A stretch of 64,000 nt of DNA, taken from contig NZ_FOVD01000003.1 of assembly GCF_900115055.1 (NCBI RefSeq), positions 434,001 through 498,000 on the forward strand. Direction: 5' to 3'. The notes under the pieces were generated by a model, which was given only the letters and a program-made list of their open reading frames with translations, had not been told where the DNA came from and ran no database searches. Both the position numbers and the translations under genes were made by a program. Source of the stretch: Chryseobacterium oleae (GTDB taxonomy: Bacteria; Bacteroidota; Bacteroidia; Flavobacteriales; Weeksellaceae). Positions 26,173-35,530 of the stretch are shown one piece after another (the first letter of the stretch is position 1; the number at the start of each line of letters is the position of its first letter).

Positions 26173-26997
26173 ATGAATTGTATCAAAATGAATAAATTAA
26201 GCATTACATTGTTTATAACAGCAGGTGTAGTTTTATCAAAAGGACAAGTCGGAATAAACACTTCAACACCGGATCCGTCTGCCAATTTACATGTAGCTCC
26301 TACCAACACCTCCAATCAGTACAAAGGAACATTATTGGGAACCATGTCTACTGCTAACAGGAATTCTATTTCACAGCCGGCAACAGGTTTGATGATCTAT
26401 AATACTACTGATAATTGTTTGCAGGTTAATAATGGTACACCGGCTGCTCCTCGTTGGCAGTGTCTGAATGAAGATCCTAATCTTCCTTTCGGGAACATGA
26501 TTTTTGGGCGTTATAAACCTATTTATCCAGGAATTACCGCAAATATAATTTCCATTCCTCCCCCTCAATATAGTCCTACCAACAATCAGTTGTATGGTTC
26601 TTATCCTGCCAATGGAAATTTTGCATCCAATGATCTGTTTCGAGTTGATGTGGGAAGGAGAACCGGAGATACTTACTCAGCAGTTCTATATAATGTTTCC
26701 GGAGAAAGTATTGCGTTTAATTATAGCAGCAATGCATTTTACAACCCGGTTTCGGCTAATAATATCAGTTTAAATAATGCTCAGGGAAGATTTATAGATG
26801 GTGATAATATAACGTATTACACCGAAGCTCAAAATTGTTATGTAACTGTTACTTCTCCGGCTAAATGGGCAGGAAGAAAATTTTTAATAGGCGTGAATAT
26901 CTTTAAAGAAGACACTTCAAACACGATTGCTACGGGTGGAAATGGAGCCGGAAAGGAAAACCAATCTATGCTCACTTACATTTTTGAATTTAAGTAA
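26173..26997 (+). CDS. QVGINT-family exported surface protein
   Basis: 274 residues. A signal peptide precedes QVGINTSTPDPSANLHVAPTN. The N-terminal module (about 25-100) is shared with the upstream gene, and a beta-rich C-terminal domain (about 105-274) follows, ending YIFEFK. No T9SS sorting domain is present. ATGs at 26173 and 26188 are both possible. Family members in flavobacteria look like cell-surface or fibre-like proteins; function is unknown. It heads the HTH1-HTH2 pair of locus B. Confidence 0.85.
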   Translation: MNCIKMNKLSITLFITAGVVLSKGQVGINTSTPDPSANLHVAPTNTSNQYKGTLLGTMSTANRNSISQPATGLMIYNTTDNCLQVNNGTPAAPRWQCLNEDPNLPFGNMIFGRYKPIYPGITANIISIPPPQYSPTNNQLYGSYPANGNFASNDLFRVDVGRRTGDTYSAVLYNVSGESIAFNYSSNAFYNPVSANNISLNNAQGRFIDGDNITYYTEAQNCYVTVTSPAKWAGRKFLIGVNIFKEDTSNTIATGGNGAGKENQSMLTYIFEFK

Positions 26998-27135
26998 TCC
27001 GATTTAAATCTTCCATCAAACTAAAAAACACATTTTCTATATTTTATCATGATTACAGGCCTTTAGAGGCTTGTGGTCTGGTAAAAATCACGAAAACAAC
27101 AGGTTTCCATATTCAGTAATTTAAACAGAGAATTA

Positions 27136-27558
27136 ATGGATTTTAAAAATATACACATAGGTCAGATCATTCATCAGAGAGTCTTGGAATCTGAAATTGA
27201 TATTTATCGTATCTGTAAGTTTCTTCACTGTTCAGAGGATGAGATCAATGCCATGTATACTTCAAAAAGTCTTGATTCTGAAGTCCTATTGAGATGGAGC
27301 AAAATTTTAGAATATGATTTTTTCAGAATTTACACCCAGCATCTGATCTGGTATGCTCCGGCACTTGTAAAAAATCAGTCTGCTATAAAACAGGAATCGG
27401 GGTTGCCCAAATTCAGAAAAAACATTTATACAAAAGAAATTATTGATTTCATTTTAGGTTTGATAGCAAACGGAGAAAAAACCAAATCTCAGGTGATTAC
27501 AGAATACAGAATTCCAAAAACCACCTTGTACAAATGGCTTGGAAAATATAAATCATAA
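27136..27558 (+). CDS. HTH1 protein of QVGINT locus B
   Basis: 140 residues, a full-length paralogue of 23103-23522 and 56071-56508. It has the XRE-like half (IHIGQIIHQRVLESEIDIYRI, SLDSEVLLRWSKILEYDFFR) and the transposase-like half (LPKFRKNIYTKEIIDFIL, EYRIPKTTLYKWLGKY). It lies 138 bp after the long QVGINT gene and 27 bp before HTH2. A DNA-binding regulator of the adjacent surface genes is the working idea. Confidence 0.85.
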   Translation: MDFKNIHIGQIIHQRVLESEIDIYRICKFLHCSEDEINAMYTSKSLDSEVLLRWSKILEYDFFRIYTQHLIWYAPALVKNQSAIKQESGLPKFRKNIYTKEIIDFILGLIANGEKTKSQVITEYRIPKTTLYKWLGKYKS

Positions 27559-27585
27559 GAATACATATTGATAAATACAAAAATC

Positions 27586-27897
27586 ATGGAAACTGATGGA
27601 CCTGATTATGTGAGAATTTTTTCAGATATGATTTCGAAAAAATTTCCTGAAAAATCGGCACGTTGCAAGTATTTGTTAGAAAAGAAAAAATTATCCTCAT
27701 TAGAGGTAATCATTCTCAACCGTATTTTATTTCATGGTTACGAAACAAATAATGAGCACAAGTCTTATGATGATGAAAGTATTTCCAAAATACTGGAATA
27801 TCAAAGAAAAAATAAGATGACTAATACTGCAATAGCTTCAATATTTAAACTCAGCCGAAATACTTTGGCAGCCTGGAAAAAAATAAAAAAAACCTGA
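27586..27897 (+). CDS. HTH2 protein of QVGINT locus B
   Basis: 103 residues from the ATG at 27586; the frame extends upstream only to a TTG. It aligns with the other HTH2 copies (PDYVRIFSDMISKKFPEKSARC at the start, HKSYDDESISKILEYQRKN and LSRNTLAAWKKIKK at the end). This is a single transposase-like HTH with a helical N-terminus. It is very probably co-transcribed with HTH1. Confidence 0.8.
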   Translation: METDGPDYVRIFSDMISKKFPEKSARCKYLLEKKKLSSLEVIILNRILFHGYETNNEHKSYDDESISKILEYQRKNKMTNTAIASIFKLSRNTLAAWKKIKKT

Positions 27898-27914
27898 AAA
27901 ATAATATTCTAAGT

Positions 27915-28151
27915 ATGAAAAGTAAAAAATATTATTTCCATGATAAAAACCGAAACATTATATCGGAAGACCAGTTAATTGGAAAAAAGATAGACGACCT
28001 TGAATGCTTTTTTTCTGATTATCAGGTAGAAAAACTTCATACTAATGAGCGTATTTTTATTTTGAAAAAATCTTTTTTCGGAATATTCAAATTAAGACTG
28101 CATTTATATCTTACGGAAGATACAGTATATGAGTATGCTATTCAAAATTAA
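27915..28151 (+). CDS. Small hypothetical protein after locus B
   Basis: 78 residues, charged and aromatic, with no recognised domain. It starts 17 bp after HTH2 and may be the last gene of that operon. No counterpart follows HTH2 in loci A or C. Confidence 0.5.
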   Translation: MKSKKYYFHDKNRNIISEDQLIGKKIDDLECFFSDYQVEKLHTNERIFILKKSFFGIFKLRLHLYLTEDTVYEYAIQN

Positions 28152-28623
28152 AATTATTTAAATGTAACATTGCATCGGTATATTTTTTATTCATTCCATT
28201 ATTTTTTTAGAGTTTGATTTAATTTCTTCTATATATTTTGTTTGGGATACCGATGCTTTGTTTTTATTCAGACTTCACAATCTTAAATGCTTTATGAATT
28301 ACAATCTGAACACCAGATAATAATTCTTTAGCCTTAAAACGCCAAACAGATCAATTCTACAACTTCTAACCATTTCTCATAAAAACAGCCGAGGACAAAA
28401 AAAGGTTCAATACTGACTAAAATTTTGTTCATAAATCCGTCTGTATTATCTGCTATACGGACATTAAGAAATTTTAAATCTTAGTGCCTTTCGTGCCTGC
28501 TGTCCCTTCAACAAAATAGTTCATATCAGTAGAATAATATTGATTTTCAACCATAATCATTGGTATAATTATCGATATAAAAAAGATATCAGAGCTACCG
28601 TACCCCATTTTAATTACAATGCT
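28152..28623. other. Intergenic region before the LuxR-type pair
   Basis: About 470 bp, AT-rich. It contains degenerate repeat-like text (TTAAATCTTAGTGCCTTTCGTGCC near 28470). No gene or clear promoter box is seen. The ATG at 28540 is in frame with the next gene but adds residues absent from its paralogue. Confidence 0.45.
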
Positions 28624-29418
28624 ATGAAAAAAAAGATCAACCCGATAGATGAACAGCAGTTCAATGATTATTTTGATAAAAAAGAGGGTGAACTGCCTAA
28701 GAATTATTTTGATTTTTTCGCGGATTGTATTAATGATGCTAAAAGTTTCGCGATAGGACCCTACTTGTGGTTTATTAATAATGGTACAAGAATGAAAACA
28801 GAAAGAACGAGTGAAAATATTGAGCAGTTTACTCCTTTTAAAAAGAAAGACTGGATCGATTCAGGTACCGAATTTTTCATGAATCTATTTCATCCGCAAG
28901 ACAGAGCGTACTTGATGGCTGCCTTTGTATTTTCTGCAAATGTGCGTTTACAGTTTCTAAGAGAAGGAAAAACGGACATAATATTCAATCATTACGGCAG
29001 AATGATCAACCGAGATGGCGAGTATCGCTGGATATTACTGCAATCACCTCTTCAAATAACTCACAATTACGAAATAAAAGCTTCTATAGTCTTTATTTAC
29101 GATCTCTCTCATTTTATTATTCAAAACATGCCACTGCTTTCCATCATAGATTTTACGGATAATGAAGTTCAATATTTCAGGCATACAGATCAGGACCTGC
29201 ATAAAATAGATATGGAAAAACCTACGATAACCAATCGGGAAAAAGATGTTCTAAAACTTATGGCACAGGGGTTCAACAGCCCTGAAATTGCAGAGAAGCT
29301 TTTCCTCTCCTATCATACGGTAGAAAATCATAAACGGAACCTCAGAAAAAAAACAAATACTAAAACTTCAGCGGAACTGATTGCTTTTACGATGAATCAC
29401 AGTCTTCTTGTGCTCTAA
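28624..29418 (+). CDS. LuxR-family regulator with PAS-like N-terminus, copy 1
   Basis: 264 residues. The N-terminal region (about 30-190) reads as a PAS-like sensor (FMNLFHPQDRAYLMAAFVFS, GRMINRDGEYRWILLQSPLQ). The C-terminal LuxR HTH (about 200-264) has ITNREKDVLKLMAQGFNSPEIAEKL then LSYHTVENHKRNL. The start at 28624 is fixed by the paralogue at 29583, which begins with the same MKKKINPIDEQQF. No kinase is nearby, so it is likely a one-component regulator. Confidence 0.9.
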   Translation: MKKKINPIDEQQFNDYFDKKEGELPKNYFDFFADCINDAKSFAIGPYLWFINNGTRMKTERTSENIEQFTPFKKKDWIDSGTEFFMNLFHPQDRAYLMAAFVFSANVRLQFLREGKTDIIFNHYGRMINRDGEYRWILLQSPLQITHNYEIKASIVFIYDLSHFIIQNMPLLSIIDFTDNEVQYFRHTDQDLHKIDMEKPTITNREKDVLKLMAQGFNSPEIAEKLFLSYHTVENHKRNLRKKTNTKTSAELIAFTMNHSLLVL

Positions 29419-29582
29419 AATAAAGGCATCATTTTATGAATGGATTTACATGGGTTTCTGGAAATCCTAAATTCCCTCATAGCTTTCTGCTCCACTTTTA
29501 AAAAGCTTCTTTCAACTCTTAAGAGAAATATCATCGTTATAAAACACGCCTTATTCAACAATATTATTCCATTGATCATGCT

Positions 29583-30374
29583 ATGAAAAAAAAGATTAAT
29601 CCGATAGATGAACAGCAATTTTATGATTATTTTGCAAAGAACAGTGATTTGCCTAAAAACTATTTTGATTTTTTTTCGGAGTCAATTAAAAATGCTAAAA
29701 AATTCTCTATTGGCCCCTACTTCTGGTTCATTACCAACAATACAAAAATGAGAACTGAACGGATCAGTGAAAATATTGAGCAATTTACTCCTTACCGTAA
29801 AAAAGAATGGCTTAATTCAGATACTGATTTTTTTATGAATCTTTTTCATCCGGATGACAGACGTCATATCATGGCTGCCTTTGTATTTTCCGCCACTTTA
29901 CGCCTGCAGCTTCTAAGGGCCGGAAAAACAGAAGTAAGATTTAATTATTATGGCAGAATGATCAACCAAGATGGAGAATATCGCTGGATATTGTTACAGT
30001 CCCCTCTTCAATACATTAACAATTATGAAATAAAAGCCTCTTTAGTCGTTATTTACGATCTATCTCATTTCATTATTCAAAATATGCCGTTACTTTCTAT
30101 CATAGATTTTACGGATAATGAAGTTCGGTATTTCAAGCATATAGATCAAGACCTGCATAAAATAGATATGGAAAAACCTACGATAACCAATCGGGAAAAA
30201 GATGTCCTAAAGCTTATGGCACAGGGATTCAACAGCCCTGAAATTGCAGAGAAGCTTTTCCTCTCCTATCATACGGTGGAAAATCATAAACGGAACCTCA
30301 GAAAAAAAACAAATACTAAAACTTCTGCAGAACTGATTGCTTTTACGATGAATCACAGCCTGCTCGTGCTTTAA
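29583..30374 (+). CDS. LuxR-family regulator with PAS-like N-terminus, copy 2
   Basis: 263 residues, a tandem paralogue of 28624-29418, 164 bp downstream. The PAS-like part differs at many positions, whereas from DLHKIDMEKPTITN to the end (about 80 residues) the proteins are identical and the DNA nearly so. This suggests a recent duplication with later divergence of the sensor half, or gene conversion in the DNA-binding half. The two would then recognise the same operators but respond to different signals. Confidence 0.9.
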   Translation: MKKKINPIDEQQFYDYFAKNSDLPKNYFDFFSESIKNAKKFSIGPYFWFITNNTKMRTERISENIEQFTPYRKKEWLNSDTDFFMNLFHPDDRRHIMAAFVFSATLRLQLLRAGKTEVRFNYYGRMINQDGEYRWILLQSPLQYINNYEIKASLVVIYDLSHFIIQNMPLLSIIDFTDNEVRYFKHIDQDLHKIDMEKPTITNREKDVLKLMAQGFNSPEIAEKLFLSYHTVENHKRNLRKKTNTKTSAELIAFTMNHSLLVL

Positions 30375-30582
30375 AATAAAGACCTATTAAATAATTCGTT
30401 TTTCAAAAGAGTTTCTGGTTTGCTAACAACATTCTACGCCATATTTATATGGCATTTATCAAAGTTTTCAGAAATTATTTCCTACTGAATCATAGAATGT
30501 TTAACCTGAGAATATCATACAATAAAACTCATTTAAGAGAAATATTTTTAGAATAATTTTATTTTAGTTGAAGAAAATTGAT

Positions 30583-30590
30583 TAATTTCG
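30583..30590 (+). promoter_or_regulatory. -7-like box TAATTTCG before the peptide genes
   Basis: It matches TAnnTTTG at all but one position and lies 22 bp before the first double-glycine peptide ATG. Confidence 0.35.
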
Positions 30591-30611
30591 GATACAACTA
30601 AACCTATTCAT

Positions 30612-30755
30612 ATGAAAAATTTAAAAAAAATCGAAAGACAGGAATTGAAGGCTATAAAAGGAGGTATTAACTGCCCGGGTGGCCAGATATGTTTAATCAG
30701 CGGCAAATGGCAGTGTATGCCATACGACGGATGCGGCGGTGGAAATCAGCCTTAA
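30612..30755 (+). CDS. Bacteriocin-like precursor peptide with double-glycine leader, 1
   Basis: 47 residues. The leader MKNLKKIERQELKAIKGG ends in GG, the cleavage signal used by peptidase-containing ABC exporters. The 29-residue core is Gly-rich with four Cys (residues 21, 27, 35, 41). It belongs to the small leader family common in Chryseobacterium and annotated as bacteriocin-like. No exporter or modifying enzyme is nearby, so processing must be encoded elsewhere. Antimicrobial activity is not shown. Confidence 0.8.
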   Translation: MKNLKKIERQELKAIKGGINCPGGQICLISGKWQCMPYDGCGGGNQP

Positions 30756-30783
30756 ATTTTAAGTTTAACCCAATTACTTTATT

Positions 30784-30930
30784 ATGAAAAATTCTAAAAA
30801 AATATCAAGAGATCAGTTGAAGAATATCAATGGTGGGGCATTAAGCTGCTCCGAAGCTTGTTGTCCGCCTCCGGGAATCAAAAGATGTCCCTGGGTGATT
30901 TGCATTGCACCATGTGAAATACTGAGCTAA
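30784..30930 (+). CDS. Bacteriocin-like precursor peptide with double-glycine leader, 2
   Basis: 48 residues. The leader MKNSKKISRDQLKNINGG is similar to that of the first peptide. The core has six Cys (22, 26, 27, 35, 40, 44) and Pro-rich turns (CCPPPG), so disulfide or other cross-links are likely. It lies 28 bp after the first peptide and shares its terminator. Confidence 0.8.
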   Translation: MKNSKKISRDQLKNINGGALSCSEACCPPPGIKRCPWVICIAPCEILS

Positions 30931-30989
30931 AGCCTAAAAGGTATCAGAGCAATGATAACTATATCCTAAAATATAATCATTTAAAAATA

Positions 30990-31024
30990 AATAAACCTTA
31001 GAATCTCTGATTCTAAGGTTTATT
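30990..31024 (+). terminator. Terminator of the peptide operon
   Basis: A perfect 16-bp stem AATAAACCTTAGAATC with a TCT loop and its complement, 60 bp after the second peptide. Confidence 0.85.
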
Positions 31025-31144
31025 ATTGATATGAGACTTACTATAAAATATACCACAAGGAAGCTAACTTGAATTATCATAATACTAAAAAGATAGTCGA
31101 AAATAAAAGAGATCTGCTATTTGTGACGAGCACTTTAATACATT

Positions 31145-31756
31145 TTATTTGGAGTTCGTATTAAGAACAAACTTTAGGTTCGCAAAATCTGTATTAGCTT
31201 CCACCAAAGTGCAAATTCCGTTGCTGTATGTATAAGTAGTGGTGTTTCCGTTCGGCAGATCTATCCTGTATTTTTTGGAATTAACCTTTTGAATAGGAAT
31301 CATTTTCTGGAATTTCTCCGAAAAAACAGATTTCATATTTCCTGGCTCATTAAAATACAGACTTGCCGTAGAGCTGAAAATGGACTGTTTCAAAGAACCA
31401 CTGGCACCATCTTTATCCGAAAGATTATAAAAACTGCCGTTCCATGTAGCGGTATTATTCACTTTGAGCTTCCCGTTCATTGTCCGGTACAATTTAGCCT
31501 GCTGCAGAATATTCTGTTTAAAAGTGACCCCCATTTTGTCGTAAATTTCAATACTGTAAAGGATTCTCACTTTAGCCCGGGATTCAAAAAGATATTCGGT
31601 GACATCGTCTTTCAAAAAACGTTCCACACGGATATTACCAATGGTTTTATCGTCTTTTATAATAGAATAATTCAGATATTCTTTGGTAACAGCTGTTGTC
31701 GTATCGGGTTGAAAAGAATTGAACAACATCATCGAAAAAATCAGGAGTGTTTTCAT
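31145..31756 (-). CDS. Exported protein, DUF6134-like
   Basis: 203 residues with a short signal peptide (MKTLLIFSMMLFNSFQ). The mature part is mostly beta, with pairs such as KTIGNIRVERF, EYLFESRAKVRILYSIEIYD and YRTMNGKLKVNNTATWNG. This pattern is like the DUF6134 proteins of flavobacteria, assigned from memory of the family pattern. It is single, with a -7 box about 135 bp upstream and a structured leader between. Function unknown. Confidence 0.75.
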   Translation of the reverse strand: MKTLLIFSMMLFNSFQPDTTTAVTKEYLNYSIIKDDKTIGNIRVERFLKDDVTEYLFESRAKVRILYSIEIYDKMGVTFKQNILQQAKLYRTMNGKLKVNNTATWNGSFYNLSDKDGASGSLKQSIFSSTASLYFNEPGNMKSVFSEKFQKMIPIQKVNSKKYRIDLPNGNTTTYTYSNGICTLVEANTDFANLKFVLNTNSK

Positions 31757-32355
31757 TGTTTTTTTATTTTTTTTAAATAATTAGGGTGTCTTTATAGGGC
31801 ATTCTATGGGTGGGTATGTAACATCCAAAACGGATTTTGGTTACCTGCTCTTTTTACTTTTTCTGCATTCATAATAAAAATAAGTATGATGCAAAATTAG
31901 GCATCGGAAAAGCTTAGAATGTTCAGCAGGATAAATACGAACCTATTAAAGCAATACAATATAAATATCTGATTATTAATTGTTTAAATAATATATTCCG
32001 TTCCAATTTATAATACTGAACCGGATTATATGCAAAATCACAATTCTTTACACCCGTAATTCCTATACAGTAAATATTAAAGATAAATTTGAAATTCAAA
32101 AACAAAATTCCTCCAATCCTTTCATATATATCAACATATTGGGAAAAATGACAATATAGTATCAACTAATGAAAAAAAAGACAAGCCCTAACATGGATAT
32201 ATAGATTAACTTTAGGAATCGAGGAAGTTACGAAACAGTTTACCAAAAATAATTAGGAAGGGATGGAAACCTTATGGAATTATAGATTCACCACCATGTA
32301 TAGTTATCATATTTTTTTTAAATCCACGAAAACTTATTACTTTAAATATATGATT
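31757..32355. other. Divergent intergenic region
   Basis: About 600 bp between DUF6134-like (minus) and M60 peptidase (plus) genes. It holds a hairpin CCAAAA/TTTTGG near 31830-31847 in the minus-strand leader and the -7 box at 31892. The rest is AT-rich without recognisable content. Confidence 0.5.
31892..31899 (-). promoter_or_regulatory. -7 box TAATTTTG
   Basis: The plus strand reads CAAAATTA, giving a perfect TAnnTTTG for the DUF6134-like gene and a leader of about 130 bases. Confidence 0.45.
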
Positions 32356-35300
32356 ATGAAAAAATTACTATTGTATTTCTTTGTTTTATGGGGATCGCTT
32401 GTATTTTCGCAGCTTTATCAGGTTCCCGTATATTCAGGTACCTCTTTGCAGCCGGCACAGCCCGGAGCTGAATTTGCAAAGTTGCTTGATGGCGATAATA
32501 CCACTATTTATCACTCCAAATGGTCTCAGAGCGGTATTCCGGATGAGCTTAAATTTTATTTTACCTCCAATGTCACCAGCATTAAAAAGCTGGTTTACAC
32601 GCCCAGACAATCCGGGACAAACGGAATGTGGACCAATGTAAGTATTTCCTACAGTACACAGGCAGCTCCCAACACTTTCATTGCGGTAAGCAATAATTTA
32701 ACCTGGGCAACCAATGCTCAGGATAAGGAGGTAGTTTTTCCAACAGCAATCCAGAATCCTTACATTATTAAAATTTCGGTCAACGCTGGCGTAGGAAACT
32801 TCTCAAGCTGCGCCGAGATGAAATTCTTTTCTGAAACACAGCCTGTAATTGCTGACGGTACGGACTGTACCATCAATACTTCAGAACTAAGTGTAAATGG
32901 CGCCAACGATACAAAGGCCACCATCATTCCTTCGGGAACTACAGCATCATCTTATCAGTCGGGAGAAAATATCGATAAGTCTTATGATAATAATGTAAGC
33001 ACGCTCTATCACTCTTCGTATGGCAATACTGTTTTTCCGGTAGTATTAAATTACAGATTAGACGGGATCACTCCTATCGATTATCTGAAATACACGCCCA
33101 GAACCAGCGGAGACAACGGTCGGTTTGGAAGTGTGAGCATCAGTTATAATACGACGGCAAACAGTACGTTTGTTACCCTGATGTCGTTTGACTTTCAGCA
33201 TTCTTCTTCTCCTGTGAATGTCTATTTTCCTAATCAGATTACTCCTTTAAATGTGAGGATTACGGTAAACAACGGCCAGGGAAATTTCGCAAGCTGTGCT
33301 GAAATGGGCTTTTACACAGCGGGCTCTTCAGGAGCAGCAAATCCTTATCCTCAGATTTTTGCCAACACTCTTTACTCAGCGTTAAAGCCTGCTGTTACCC
33401 AGGCAGATATCGACGGGATCACATCGCCGTTTTATAAAGGGTTGGCGCAGTGTCTGTTCAACAGGACTTATGTAGATAAATACAGAGTGCAGGATTATAA
33501 GGTTTATCCACCTATTGCTGTTACGACAGGTAATTTAAAAGTAGGAACCGGCTACGATAGTTTTGAAAACCCTACAGGTATTGTGTTTGCACAGGGAAAT
33601 AAGATGGCTTTGTTTGCTGAGAATATTCCTTCAGGAGCCAGTATTTCGCTGCAGGTGAAAGATTTTTCTACCGTTCTTGGCGGTACCACCTCCTATTATG
33701 AACTTCATAATGGTTTGAATGTATTTCAGCTTACCAACAGTGGCCTTGGATACATCAGTTATTACAATACCAATACGTTATTGCCTGATATTAAGATCAA
33801 TATTGTTTCCGGTAAGGTCAATGGTCTTTATCACTATCAAACATCTGCACAAAGTGACTGGCAAACGGATCTTACGAATTCAGCATACCATATGATTGAC
33901 GTTGTAGGGCAGCATTCTCATTTGGTTTATAAAAAAAGTATGCTTAAAAATTATGCTCCTTTTAATCCTGCGGAACTTATTTCAAAATACGACCTTATTG
34001 TAAAAAATGAGTGGCTTGTGATGGGATTGTATAAATATAATCTGGTTCCGAAAAACCGCATGTTCAGCTATAGCAATAATGGCGGAGGATGGTATGCCGG
34101 CGGATTAGGGATCAATATGGATTCTGACTGGGGCGAAGAAAGTATGGCAGATGTCAATCAATTGTCTTTATGGGGGCTTGCACATGAATTCGGACACATC
34201 AATCAGATCAGACCGGATATTAAATGGATTGGGACTACAGAAGTTACCAATAATATGCACAGTACATGGGTAGATTATCATATGAACCCACAAAACGATG
34301 GAATGTCCCGTCTGGAAAGAGAATCTGTAGAACCAGCCACTGGAATGACCAGCATCGCGGGCGGAAGAATAAACGGAGCTATTTTGAATACCACAATCAA
34401 TCAGGAAGCTTTACAGGGGAATACCAATACAGATGTTTTCAAAGTGCTGGTCCCTTTCTGGCAGCTTGAACTGTATTATCAGCTGGCCGGAGCTTCACGA
34501 AATGCCCCGATTCTGTCCTTTAATTATCCGACTAATTATACGGGAGTAGATTATGCGCACTGGTTCGGGACAGTTGCCAACAAAGCAAGAAGTTTCAATG
34601 CTTCAGGGGTTTCAAATGGTGAACTGCTTCTGAATTTCGTGAAAAATACCTGCGATGCGGTGCAGGAAGATTTAACCGGATTCTTCATTAAAACCGGGTT
34701 TTTAAAACCAATAAACAGATCTATTGATGATTACGGCACCGGACAGCTTACCATTACGCAAGCTCAGATCGATGCTACTGTTGCATCCATACAGGCTAAA
34801 AACTATCAGAAGCCTGTTTCTCCGGTGATGCATTATATTTCATCCCGAAGTGTCGGGGCTTTCCGCAACCAACTTCCGTTAAGCGGCCAGACAGGTCAGG
34901 GTGCTGCTTTAAGCAATAATTATCTTACGGTACAGCACAGTGTCTGGAAAAATGCAGTAGCCTATGAGACATTCAATGCCAATAATCAATTGATTTATGT
35001 ATCTGTAACGGGTACGGGTGACACTACCAACCAAACTACAAAAGTGTACTACCCTTCTACAGCTGTAGCTGTTTATGCAGTGGGTTATGACGGCCAGAAA
35101 ATTCTGGTGTATCCTTCTACGCCACCTTCAACCCTTAGAGTTACGGAAGCGGAAAATAAAGATTTTGAATTGATTGTTTATCCTAATCCTGTGGAGCAGA
35201 ATGGCACTATTCACATTCAATTAAAAAATGCTTCAGGAAATTACAGTGCACAGATTTCCGGTATGGATGGTAAAGTACTCTTCAGTTCAAAAGGAAGTCT

Positions 35301-35421
35301 TGAATCTATTGAAAAATCCATCAATGCAGATCTTCCTAAGTATCCAGCCGGCACTTATTTACTTTCTCTGAAAGATGCCAAAGGAAATATCTTTAAAGCG
35401 GCAAAGATCATCAGGAAATAA
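32356..35421 (+). CDS. Secreted M60-family metallopeptidase with T9SS sorting domain
   Basis: 1021 residues from the ATG at 32356, where a signal peptide begins (MKKLLLYFFVLWGSLVFSQ). Two discoidin-like (F5/8 C) carbohydrate-binding modules (about 25-160 and 175-325) precede the M60 catalytic domain. Its zinc motif is HEFGH (about 610-614), with the M60 Glu 14 residues later in GTTEVTNN. The C-terminal 85 residues (LIVYPNPVEQNG...GTYLLSLKDAKG...KIIRK) form a type A T9SS sorting domain. M60/enhancin-like proteases cleave mucin-type glycoproteins. The enzyme is predicted to be released or surface-bound. Confidence 0.93.
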   Translation: MKKLLLYFFVLWGSLVFSQLYQVPVYSGTSLQPAQPGAEFAKLLDGDNTTIYHSKWSQSGIPDELKFYFTSNVTSIKKLVYTPRQSGTNGMWTNVSISYSTQAAPNTFIAVSNNLTWATNAQDKEVVFPTAIQNPYIIKISVNAGVGNFSSCAEMKFFSETQPVIADGTDCTINTSELSVNGANDTKATIIPSGTTASSYQSGENIDKSYDNNVSTLYHSSYGNTVFPVVLNYRLDGITPIDYLKYTPRTSGDNGRFGSVSISYNTTANSTFVTLMSFDFQHSSSPVNVYFPNQITPLNVRITVNNGQGNFASCAEMGFYTAGSSGAANPYPQIFANTLYSALKPAVTQADIDGITSPFYKGLAQCLFNRTYVDKYRVQDYKVYPPIAVTTGNLKVGTGYDSFENPTGIVFAQGNKMALFAENIPSGASISLQVKDFSTVLGGTTSYYELHNGLNVFQLTNSGLGYISYYNTNTLLPDIKINIVSGKVNGLYHYQTSAQSDWQTDLTNSAYHMIDVVGQHSHLVYKKSMLKNYAPFNPAELISKYDLIVKNEWLVMGLYKYNLVPKNRMFSYSNNGGGWYAGGLGINMDSDWGEESMADVNQLSLWGLAHEFGHINQIRPDIKWIGTTEVTNNMHSTWVDYHMNPQNDGMSRLERESVEPATGMTSIAGGRINGAILNTTINQEALQGNTNTDVFKVLVPFWQLELYYQLAGASRNAPILSFNYPTNYTGVDYAHWFGTVANKARSFNASGVSNGELLLNFVKNTCDAVQEDLTGFFIKTGFLKPINRSIDDYGTGQLTITQAQIDATVASIQAKNYQKPVSPVMHYISSRSVGAFRNQLPLSGQTGQGAALSNNYLTVQHSVWKNAVAYETFNANNQLIYVSVTGTGDTTNQTTKVYYPSTAVAVYAVGYDGQKILVYPSTPPSTLRVTEAENKDFELIVYPNPVEQNGTIHIQLKNASGNYSAQISGMDGKVLFSSKGSLESIEKSINADLPKYPAGTYLLSLKDAKGNIFKAAKIIRK

Positions 35422-35442
35422 TATTTTTTGAATTTATTTTAA

Positions 35443-35478
35443 ATAGAAAGCACAGACCAAAAAATCTGTGCTTTCTAT
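35443..35478 (+). terminator. Terminator of the peptidase gene
   Basis: A perfect 14-bp stem ATAGAAAGCACAGA and its complement with an 8-base loop, 21 bp after the stop codon. Confidence 0.85.
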
Positions 35479-35530
35479 ATTTAAAAAGGATGACAAATGC
35501 CATCTTATATATGTTATTCAGAGTTTAATT

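Noticed and set aside
31923..32165. 80-codon minus-strand frame before the M60 peptidase gene
   Set aside because: It is low-complexity Ile/Tyr/Phe-rich text in AT-rich DNA, without promoter, signal or domain.
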